Of a DNA stretch of 64,000 bases, positions 31,958 through 43,900 are shown piece by piece. Origin of the DNA: Macrostomum hystrix (Eukaryota; Platyhelminthes; Macrostomidae); contig CATNEN010000005.1 of NCBI GenBank assembly GCA_950097015.1, positions 5,695,501-5,759,500 of the forward strand, written 5' to 3'. The notes under the pieces are model-generated. The model ran no database searches, was not told the DNA's origin, and saw only the letters and a list, made by a program, of their open reading frames with translations. How positions within the stretch are numbered: the stretch's first letter is position 1; each line of letters opens with the position of its first letter. Both the position numbers and the translations under genes were made by a program.

Positions 31958-34900
31958 GTGAGGAGAACTTGAAAGAATATGCTTTTATTGTTACTGCAAC
32001 CAGTAGCGTGTTGCGCATTTTAATCGTTGGCTTTTAAAATTGTATTTTAGTTAGTTAAGTTTGGTTGTAGCCTAGTGGTTAGGGCGTCGGACTCACGACT
32101 TGAAGGTCGGGGGTTCGATTCCCGACTCCACTGAAACAATTTGTGTCCTTTAGCAAGACACTTAACTCTGCAGTGCTTCAGTTCACCCAGCTGTTAAACG
32201 GGTTCCAGCATTAGCTGGGATAATTGAAGGTGGGTGTGGCGTCCCCCCAGTCCATGGACTGAACAGCTGTACGCAGTCTTCAGATGCGCCGCGCAATAGC
32301 TGCGGCTGTGCTGTCGGCTGCACATCTGACACGATTGCGGCAGGTGTAAAAATTATTATAATTTTTATTTTAATTAGTACATGTAGGATTCTTACACAAA
32401 CTAGGTACAAAAGTGTATTTCGAGTGTAGAAAAAGAGTTAACCCAAATCAGGAGTTAGCTCGTACATATATTAGGCAAACAGCATATTGGGTCTGAAACT
32501 CTCTGAAAACCTGTTAGGCAGAAAAAATGGTTGGCACATGCTGAAATCACGTGATCGCATTCCTGTTCGATTTGTTTAGAGAACGAATCAGAGGGCAGCC
32601 TGGCAGAGCCGAAGTACGTTCGCGACGATGGCCGAGTGTTTGGAAGAAGGACGAGACCAAGGCAAAGAGTGAGTGGTGGATGAGTCTGTGAGGTCGGATT
32701 GGCATGCACAATCTGTTAACCTGTTAGACAGAATCCAACCTGTTAGATACACTTCAACCTGTTAGACACACTTCAACCTGTTAGATAAAGACTCCAAACG
32801 GTTAGACACACACTCCAACCTGTTAGACACACACTTGAACCTGTTAGACACACACTCCAACCTGTTAGACACACACTCCAACCTGTTAGACACACACTCC
32901 AACCTGGTAGATAATGACTCTAAACGGTTAGACACACGCTCCAACCTGTTAGACACACACTTAAACATCTTAAATACACACTCCAACCTGTTAGACACAC
33001 ACTCCAGCCTGTTAGATAAAGACTCCAAAATGTTAGACACACCCTCAAACCTGTTAGACACACCCTCAAACCTGTTAGACACACTCCAATCTTTTAGACA
33101 CATCCTGAAGCCTGATAGACACACCCTCAAACCTGCTAGACACACCCTGAAGCCTGTTAGACACACCCTCAAACCTGTTAGACACACTCCATCCTGTTAG
33201 ACACACCTTCAAACCTGTTAGACACACCCTCAAACCTGTTAGACACACCCTCAAACCTGTTAGACACACCCTCAAACCTGTTAGACACACTCCAATCTTT
33301 TAGACACATCCTGAAGCCTGATAGACACACCCTCAAACCTGCTAGACACACCCTGAAGCCTGTTAGACACACCCTCAAACCTGCTAGACACACCCTGAAG
33401 CCTGTTAGACACACCCTCAAACCTGTTAGACACACTCCAACCTGTTAGACACACCTTCAAACCTGTTAGACACAAACACGCACAAAATTTCACCATTGCT
33501 AAGAGATCTTAGCCATGTAAAAGGATTCAAATGCGGTTTTTGCCGGCATCAGCACTGTCACAGGGCTGCCCATTGTTTTACAATAAAAACCAACCAAGCG
33601 AAAAAAACATCTGCAGGATTTAGAAAAATTTTCTCAGTCTTGGCTGACTCAAAAATTTCCAGCCACCGGGGGTTAGAAACTAAGGGGAGAAATTTAGAGG
33701 AAGACAAAACGATTGGAAACGCCCGATCAATCGATCAATAATTTCAACCCCTGCAACGTCCCTCTGCCACTATTGCTCTCTCGTCCGATCCTCGCCATTC
33801 TCGACTCCTAGCCCAAAAAAGAATTCCAATTTTGCTACTAAAGGAACCGCGCATGAACATGACTTCTCCGTTGTTTGACCAAGAGTTCTGAGCATGTACA
33901 CTGCTCAGAGCAATATCAATATTCCTCAGCTAATCCAGAGAGAGAGGAGGTACTATATAAGAGTGCCAATATGACTCAAGCGAGATATTATTAAAACAGC
34001 AAGGCGTTCTATCAAGACAGCCCCAGAAGGAATTGAATTGCAAACTGTTTTATGGACACTTTCAAATCATTCTTCAAGGTGAGTTCCTCTAAAACCAATT
34101 ATCCATCTGCGTTTTGTTAGCTCAAGACAGAAGGCTATGAAATGAGAACTTGAAGACGCGTGTAATAAACGCAGATGAGTTTTTGAAATCTTGGAAAGAC
34201 ACTGACTCTACGTCACAACTTAAGAAGCTTCATCAGAAAATAAATTTTCGCATAAAATTTTAGTACGCATCATAGTCATAGCCAAAAATGCTAAGTATTC
34301 ATGCTCTCCTTTTATTGCTAGTGTGAGTTGTCTGCGTACCTAGCGTACAACTCGCTTAGTCGTGTCAATGCTTCTAAAAATAGTAACAGCTAGCTTGTTA
34401 GAAGACTGCGATCGTTAAATATTTCCTATAGCTCGTACCAGCCCTGGGAGGGCAGCCACTAGAATATCAAGGAACTGCTTGCCATGGTTCTGTAAGAGTA
34501 GCTTAACTATGTCTACTGAGTTGTTGAATTCTGACTTTGATAAGTTCCAAGAGCTCTCAACTGCAGGGGGTGCCAAATGTGAAAGAAGACGGCGTTTTTT
34601 CTGTAGAAATTTTATTTAAAAGACATAGAGAAGTGCCTCAATATGAATAGGATCCCTTTGTACTTTTGTTTCACTGCGTCGCTTAGACAATTCACAGTGG
34701 TAACATTCTCAGCTTATATATGAAATGACTGAAATGATGAGACACGGGAGAGATGAGACACGGGAGAGATGAGACACGGGAGAGATGAGACACGGGAGAG
34801 ATGAGACACGGGAGAGATGAGACACGCGAGAGATGAGAGACGGGAGAGATGAGACACGGGAGAGATGAGACACGGGAGAGATGAGACACGGGAGAGATGA

Positions 34901-37900
34901 GACACGGGAGAGATGAGACACGGGAGAGATGAGACACGGGAGAGATGAGACACGGGAGAGATGAGACACGGGAGAGATGAGACACGGGAGAGATGAGACA
35001 CGGGAGAGATGAGACACGGGAGAGATGAGACACGGGAGAGATGAGACACGGGAGAGATGAGACACGCGAGAGATGAGAGACGGGAGAGATGAGACACGGG
35101 AGAGATGAGACACGCGAGAGATTAGACACAGGAGAGATGAGACACGGGAGAGATTGAGACACGGTATAGATGAGGCATAGTAGAGATGAGACATGGGAGA
35201 GAGATGAGACACGGGAGAGATGAGACGCGGGAGAGATGAGACGGAAAAGATAAGAGTGGTATATGGAATGGTACATGAACTAGTTTGCTATGGCCAAAAT
35301 CTGGCTAAATATTTGTTTGAGTAATACTCGTATGTAACTAATTGAGCTAATGAAAGCATCAATCCGTCTCGGGATAAAAATCCCAGCCATGACTGAAAGA
35401 GCACCCTACGGCTCCCCTAATCGACCGCAATCGACGGGGTCGAGAAATTCGTCAATCCGCATCGCCAAATCGGGGGCCAACAGGCCCGGAGTGACGCAGG
35501 ATCCGACAGCGACGGGCGTGGACAATCGACAGAGGCGCCTGCCTGATTCGCCGAGAATGACCGGCCCGACAACGTCCGGTTTGGCCAAGAAAGACGGAGC
35601 GGGAGGCAACCGGATGTATCACGATCCGAATCATGTCAAACGGCTCATTAGAGGTTAAGAAGCTGGGCCTGAGATGAGTTGACAGAATGGGCTCTGTTGC
35701 TGAGCTGTTAAGACGGTTTTAAATCACACTTTAATACCTTTGTTTTCTAATTTTTCCTAAAAACACATTTGCACGATCGCTTTCATAAAAATTGCTTTGA
35801 TAAAGCCTGCAGGAGGGTCTAACTGAAGGTTCAGGACTGGCTAACTGAAGGGTCAAATGAGGGTTCAGGGGTAGCTAATGAAGGTTCAGGGTTAGCTAAT
35901 CAAGGTTCAGGGGTAGCTAATGAAGGTTCAGGGGTAGCTAATGAAGGTTCAGGGGTAGCTAATGAAGGTTCAGGGTTAGCTAATCAAGGTTCAGGGGTAG
36001 CTAATGAAGGTTCAGGGTTAGCTAATCAAGGTTCAGGGGTAGCTAATGAAGGTTCAGGGGTAGCTAATCAAGGTTCAGGGGTAGCTAATGAAGGTTCAGG
36101 GGTAGCTAATGAAGGTTCAGGGGTAGCTAATCAAGGTTCAGGGGTAGCTAATCAAGGTTCAGGGGTAGCTAATGAAGGTTCAGGGGTAGTAAAGGAAGGT
36201 TCAGGGGTAGTAAAGGAAGGTTCAGGGGTAGCTAATGAAGGTTCAGAAGTAGCTAATGAAGGTTCAGGAGTAGCTAATGAAGGCTCAGGGGTAGTAAAGG
36301 AAGGTTCAGGGGTAGTAAAGGAAGGTTCAGGGGTAGCTAATGAAGGTTCAGGGGTAGTAAAGGAAGGTTCAGGGGTAGCTAATCAAGGTTCACGGGTAGC
36401 TAATGAAGGTTCAGGGGTAGCTAATGAAGGTTCAGGGGTAGCTAATCAAGGTTCACGGGTAGCTAATGAAGGTTCAGGGGTAGCTAATGAAGGTTCAGGG
36501 GTAGCTAATCAAGGTTCAGGGGTAGCTAATGAAGGTTCAGGGGTAGCTAATGAAGGTTCAGGGGTAGCTAATGAAGGTTCACGGGTAGCTAATGAAGGTT
36601 CAGGGGTAGCTAATGAAGGTTCAGGGGTAGCTAATGAAGGTTCAGGGGTAGCTAAGTGAAGTTCGTGAGAATTCTTGGTTAGATGACGGTGCGTTTTTAA
36701 GCTAATGAAATCATTTAAATAGATAAAAAAGCAGCTGCCAAATCTCATTTCTTTATTACTTTTCTTATTCTTATTTTGCTTTTTTATGGTTTCGATTGCT
36801 TTTTGAACCTTCGATTCGGTTAACTTGAAGTTTAGCATGAAAATTAGTTGCATTGATCCGAACAATATGCCCCAGAATCTCGGCGGAGATGATAAGGACA
36901 AACCAGCTGAGACTTCAGGAGCAGCCGCCACCGCGGCCGCCACCAGCGCAGCCACCCCGGCTGCACCATCTGGAGCAACGGCTTCAGCGGCTGCGATTGC
37001 TCTGGCCGCGGCAACAGCTCCGGCTGCTGCAGCTGGTGGAGACTTAGCTCCCGTCTCCGCAGCCGCGCCTGAAGTCCAAGAAAGCAAAGCTTCACCGCAG
37101 CCGCAAGGTCAGCAGCCTCAGCAGCCGCAGCAGCCTCAGCAGCCTCAGCAGCCTCAGCAGCCGCAGCCACTAGCTTCAACAGCTAGATCCCGCAGTCCTG
37201 GAGCTTCTACTGCTGCTCCTGCCGTTGTTGTCCCACAGCCACTGAAAGCAGTCCCCGCTGACCAGCCCCCTACCGCCTATCAGCAGTCTCAGCAGGTTCA
37301 GCAGATGCAACAGCAGAGAGCAAAATCTGCTTCTCCTAGTCGGCGACAACCGATTCAACAGCCGCAGCAGCAACAGCAACAGCAGCTGCTTCAAGTTGGC
37401 GCCGGCGGCAGCGGAGTCGGTGGAGGAGGAGCCGGGCGCCGAAATCCCCCGGTGGGAGCTGTTCCAGTTTTGCCGATGGGCCCGCTGCCCAGCAGTGGCA
37501 GAGAGGTTACCTACCACGGCGAGGGAGCCTTCAACAAAGTGCCAGAATATCTGAGTAAGTTGCTTACTAGAATTAAAGAAATAGCATTAAAATTCAATAA
37601 CTCAATGTGCGCACTCAATTTATGTAAAATTCAATTTTAATTGACTCCATTTCAGTTTGCGAACAGAATTAAAGATGTGCTTGTAAAACAGTTTTTTAAT
37701 TTTTTTTCTAAAACATTCCTTATTTCTTTTGAATTTTGCACACCTTTTTTATTCCGTTTTAACTTTATTTATTTAAAGTGCTTCATTAAAAACAAATCGA
37801 TCCAGACCAGCCTCAGTCCGCGAATTCAAACCCTCCAGACAACCCACCTCACTCCCTGTGATCATATCCCTCGAGTCAACCCACCTCACTCCGCGAAGCC

Positions 37901-40900
37901 TAAACCTCCAGACAACCCACCTCACTCCGCTAAACCTAACCCTCCAGAAAACCCACCTCACTCCCCGTGATCCTAACCCTACACACAACCCACCTCACTC
38001 CGCGAATCCCATCCCTCCACACAACCCACCTCACTCCGCGAATCCAAACCCTCCACACAACCCACCTCACTCCGCGAATCCAAACCCTCCACACAACCCA
38101 CCTTAACACACTGACCTTTCTCAATGAAGCTAAATGAAATAAAAACTTGGCTCCTGTGCATCGTGATCCTCAATAAATGTCAAATTTAGGCCAACTGGCG
38201 GCAGCAGGCGCCCAGAGCGGTCGCACGGAAGAGGAATACCTGCGCTCGATCTGGCAGGAGCTTGGCGTTGGCCGGTCTGGCTATCTGACACTGCCAGAGC
38301 TGGCTAGAGTTTGCGAATACATCGGCATGGATGATCTGACTGATTCGGTTAGTGCATTAAAGCTTTTCTACTAACGAAACTTTTCTACTTCAGCGAAGAG
38401 TGAGGTGGGAAGAGCCGTGGAGGGGAGTGAGGTGGGTGCCTGAGGGTTAGGGAGTGAGGTGGGCGCATAAACGCACAAAGTGCCTGGAAAAGCTAGCTCC
38501 AGTAGGAGTTTATTTTTGAGATTCCTTCTTTATTATCTTCTCTCCCCTGCAGCACCTCTATCAGCTGTTTGAAAATCTCGATGAAGACGGCGACGGCCAC
38601 GTCTCGTTCAACGAGTTCGTTCGCGGCCTGTTTCGTCACACGCCGAATGCAAGCGTCAGCGGTCCTGTCGGCATCGCCGGGGGCAACACAGGAAGTCCGA
38701 GGCCGCCGTCTCGCGGCGCTGGAGGTCCATCCGGCGCACCGATGCGACGTTCTCGATCCTCCGGCACGCCTGGCAACACGGTGACGCTGTTCACATCGAT
38801 CGACAAGGACGGCAGCGGATACGCTCGCGGAGCGGACATCTGCCGATTTCTGTCGGCCAACGGACTTCTGAACGGCGAAGAGATCCTGAAGTTTCTGCAG
38901 TTCGACGCCAACTCGCGGGTGAACCTGGCCGAGCTGACTTACGCTCTTGACAGCGAACTCGCCGGAGTGACCGACGGTGTCGTTCAGGCTGGCATCCTGG
39001 CCTACCAGGCCGAGCTTCGGCACAGTCGGGCAGCTCTGGAGAGTGCCACGGCTGAGCGTAACAAACTGCGCATGGATCTGGCGGACGAGAGGCAGCGAGT
39101 CAGCAGCATTATCCGAGAGGGCGACGAAGGACAGCGCGAGGCTGAGAGGCATCAAGCCAAGCAGATGGCGTAAGTTGAAAAGCCCCATTGTGTTTAACAG
39201 TACAAAGACCAGGCTATTTTTCCGACTGGCGTAAGACCACGGGGATATTTCAAATGCCCGCTCCCCACTTCACGATAAGATCCCGAACGAATGACTGATT
39301 TTCGTGTAAGCCAGCAATTTAGATAAAAATTTTAGCCCGATGAAATAATTCTCAAAGCCATCCGACGTCAGCATCGTCGAGTTATTTCTGCGATTTTTGA
39401 CGAAGACCCTGGTGATAAGAACAATGACAACTTCTATGATAACTCCATATTTGTTTTTTAAAAAGTCCTAGTTAATAAGTTCAAAACAGTTAACAGTGAT
39501 GGCCGATACAGGGTGAATTTTGTAAGCAGAAAAATGTATTTCTGGTTCTTGCCACCTGACACTCCGACAAGAATCGGTGAATACCTCGACGATGGCGATA
39601 TTTTGTGATAAAGGAAGTTGTTTCATCGGATGGAGCGGAAAATGTTTGCCTCTGTTACGAATTTTCATGCCGATTGGCTGAATATTTTGAGAGATACAGG
39701 AAAAAAGGTGGAAATTTTAAGTACCCCCATTACGAGTACATTTTCGCCACTGTAATACCAACAGGCTGTAAAGATAGTAATAATCGATTAAAATCTTTAT
39801 TTTTTGCCCGTGTGCTTACCTATGAACAACAGAGCTCAAGGAATCGGCAACGAGAAGCTGATGGAGATCAAGGATAAGTACAAGTAAACAGGCTCTCTAA
39901 ATTAGTAGAAAATGCTTCGACAACAGACATTGAAGGAAAGCAGTGTCTTTTCATTGTTGTTCGTTGCTTTGATTTCTGATTGCGAATTTCTTTTAATTGT
40001 TGGACGCTGGTGTATTTCTTGCTTCATTGAAAAAAACGATGTATTAATTCTGATCTTTCTCCTTGCTTTCTTTCGAACAAAATTTTGTTACTGCTTCAAT
40101 AGTAAATTATAATTTGCTTATTACGTTGCTAACCATCAAAAGGAATGTAGAGAAGCGCTACCAGGAGCAGATTCGCAGCCTCCAAGCCCAGATGGATTAC
40201 GAGCGCGATCGCTTCCAAACTGAATTCCTGAAGCAGCGCAAATCGATGGAGCACGTGATCCTGTCGCTGAAGGACGAGGAGACTCGATTGAAAGATCGCA
40301 TCGCTAGTCTACAGAGAGTGAGTCTGAGTTTTTGTAGATGCGTCTATTTTTAGAAAAGATGAATCATTCAAATATTTGTGGCTATTTTTAGAATCAATGA
40401 CTCATTCGAGTCTTTGTGGCTATTTTTAGAATCCATGATTAATAGCAAAAGAAAGAGTTAAATATGACGCGATAACTCAACACGAGCATGCAATAGTCCA
40501 AACGTATTAAAAAACGCGATTAAACAAATACATTTTTAAAATTATATTTGCGCCAGGAAATGGGTCGATGCGAGAGCGAGCAAATGGATCTTGTGGAGCG
40601 TTTAGCCGAATCGGAGAAGCTTAATGTTCGTCAGCAACGAGAGCTGGACGCTGTGGCTGAGCTGCATAGGAAGGTGAGGAATGAAGCTAGTGGTGCTAAA
40701 AAATTATACTTTGTAACCTCTATAGCATTAGTAAGCCGCTAACTTTTTAAACAACTTTATAAATTTTCTTTAACTATCTAATATTCAACGCTCAGATGTC
40801 CAAGGAGATTAAGCAACTCAGAGACTACCGGGTAAACTATAATTATAATGGACTGGCTTTTATTAGAATATCGATCGGGACATTGCACAATGGTTATATA

Positions 40901-43900
40901 ACATGCATATTTGTCCGGTTTCCTCTGATAAATTATTTATTTATTTCCGAGCATAATTCACAAATCCAAAATCAAAAATATCATTGCACTTCAAAAATTT
41001 TGTTTTACCATAGCTACTCACTGGACAGGGAATGAACAAGGTAAAAATGAAGAGGAAGACTTTACGAGACGAACTTTATTTTGTTTTAGGGATATCATTA
41101 GACTGTTCTTATTATAAAAAAATCGAAAGAAAATTAAATATCTATGGTTCTGCTTATTGTTGTTTAGGTGATTGGCTCCTTTCGTTAATTTTGGTGTCAG
41201 TTTTTCGTCTCTCCCATTTTATTTGCCACTCCCTTTAGTCGCTAAAAAATCGCCGAAATTTGCATTGAATATGAAACAAACCCAGCTGAACTCCATGGAG
41301 GAGCAGCTGAAGGACAGTGTGCCGAACAAGCAGCATCTGCAGCTGCAGGCTGAGGCTCATGACTTGCGCGGCCAACTCAAACGACTTCGCGACTACGTTG
41401 ACGAACTCGCTGGCCGGCTGGGGCCGCGGAAACGACGGCGCCGTAGTCGCGGCGATACTCTAGACGATCCGACTGCATCTTCAGAAGTTCGGCCTCACGA
41501 CGATGATGGCGACGAAAGATCTAAAGATAGGAGTCAGAGTGCTGGCAAGAGAGCTGACACTGTCCTCGAGGAGCATCGAGATGTCATGGTGGCTACGAGA
41601 CGGTCGAAGCCTTTGATTCGGAAGTTGACAGGTAAATTTGTTGGTTCCTGTGCGACTGTCTTAAAAAGTTTGAACTAGTCTAATAGTTCACGTCATGAAC
41701 GGGGTGAGTGGCAGACAGGTTATCGCGTTTGCCTATCGCACCAAGGTCCCTCAGCTCGATTCCGCGGCAATGTGACATTTATTTGGGGCGCAGCCGCGGA
41801 GAGAATGCTTGGAGGCTTGTCGTGCAATTTACGCCCTTAAGGGGCCAACCTCCAAGGGACACAGTGAAAGTGTACACTGCCTGACGATGAGAAAGTCAGG
41901 GCAGATGTACATACCGATGTGAGTATGTGCCTGTGTACAGTATCCGAGTGGCGTGTGTGCTCAGGAGTCAGCGAAATGTGCAGAATTGCCTCCTGGCTGG
42001 CTGCGGGTCCAGTCATTGCCCTCCAGCAATTATTATTGTTTCTTTATTACATGTTCTGCACCTCATCATAATTCTTAGCTGAGACAGAAACTGAAGAAGA
42101 AGCGGAATGGCTGGTCGGCAACAAGGTCCAAGCGTCAGCTTACAACGACGTTGTTGAAGCATTGAAGCACAATTTCGAAGAAAAATTAACCAAGTGAGGG
42201 CTTGGCATTCTGCTTTTGGTGACAAACTACTACTGATGGGATGTCCCTAGCATTATCGTTTATATTGTTTAGTAGCTAGCTGAAAACTCGCCATCCTCGT
42301 GCTTTTTAGCCTGGAGAAGAAGCACAACCAGGATCTAGTGCTCAGACTGCAAGCGGCAAAGCTACTCTACGACAAGAAGATTGAAGACATTCGCTCGAAA
42401 AATCTAGCATTGCAAGAATCTAACGAGAGAAAAGACGCAACGATTGGTATTTTGGTGAGTGAATGGTTACCTTTGGTCAATCTGCCCCATGTGCCCCAAT
42501 TGGGACAGATGTACAGCCGACAGCACAGCCAAAGCTATTGCGCGGCGAATCTGAAGGCTGCGTACGGCTGTTTGGTGCAAGAACTGAGGGACGCCACACC
42601 CACCCTGAATTACCCCAGCTGATACTGGTAACCATTTAACAGCTTGGTAACCTGGAGCAATGCAGTCTTAAGTGTCTAGCTAATGGACACAAATTCTTCC
42701 AGTGGAGTCGGGAATCGAACCTTCGACCTTAAAGTCGTACGTCCGACGCAATAACTAGGCGAAAAAATTCACTGCGTACAACTGTACAGTACAGTTCTAC
42801 ACCAGATACACAAACTTTTATTATTCATTCGAACTCGATTCGAACTCATGACCGCCCAAGTTAAAAGTCCGAATCCGTTACCTCTTTCATTACTATTTTA
42901 AAACAGAGCAGTGCAAAACCAATTACGGCTATCCTATTAATAATTTCAGCGTCTCGACGTAGAAAGTCTAAAACAGGCTCGCGACGAACTTGATGAGAAG
43001 CTTCGTCAGCTAAATGAGCAGCTGGATCAAATCGATACAGCCATGCTAGACGACCTGCCTGAGACTGTACGGAGACAGGTGGGCGATCTAGTGCGCGCGC
43101 GTCTGGCGCATCTGCACGCTCTGGATCGAGCTCGTCTGCTGCGCGAGTTTGCTCAGCACAAAGAGCGGCTTCTATTGCTGGCGGCTCAAAATGAGGCTAC
43201 GTCGACTGCCGACGCTCAGACGCAAACTGGAGACAATCTGGAGCAGTTAGGAACAGTGAGTATTGTGCTGGGGAATAAGTACATTACCAGAAATCGAAGA
43301 CTTTAGTATTCATGTGTGGGAGGAACGAATGAACAAAGACAGACGACAACATGTTTTTCGGTTGTTAAGCATGGCCTCAAAGTGCACATGTACAAAATGT
43401 AATTTTAAAGTTAAAATAGATGCCTATACGAGAAGTGAACTTTCTTATAAAAAAGCATGCCTATTTTAAATAGCCCTATCTGTTGCGGTTCTAGGCAAGC
43501 AAAGTCAAAAAAATGGTTTCCAATTTCAGCAGCCCGCAAATGCTAGTCTGCTTCAAGACGCAGCGCAGGCTCTGAGTCGAGTAGACCAGCTTCAATGGCT
43601 GTCGGAACTACCAGAATCGGAGGCGCAGAGCATTGCTGGTGCCGTCTGCGACCGCCTGCAACAGCTGAAGGGAAAGCGTCCCACAGTCAGCTGCATTCCA
43701 GTCAGAGTAAGCATTGGATAAAACCAAACTGCATGCATAGCAGTACAATACAAGCTTTGACAGTAGAAGGGGTAAGGACCGCAGTGGTATTTCAAATACC
43801 CACTACCGACTACACGATAGCTCCAAAATCGAATGACCAATTTTGGTGAAAGTGCACCATATGGATCTAAATTTTCCAAGGCTGTCCGATGTCAACATCG

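Noticed and set aside
32064-32135. A functional tRNA gene
   Set aside because: Boxes A and B are present but the acceptor stem does not pair, the sequence continues into a SINE body, and copies lie elsewhere in the window.
34692-35276. Minus-strand frames with SPVSHLSRVSSLPCLI repeats
   Set aside because: By-products of a 16-bp minisatellite within a ninein intron; every minus frame is open.
41172-41285. 5' extension of ninein exon 10
   Set aside because: The frame is open further upstream, but the preceding exon ends in phase 0 and only the acceptor at 41285 closes the phase; the extension is AT-rich and not coding-like.
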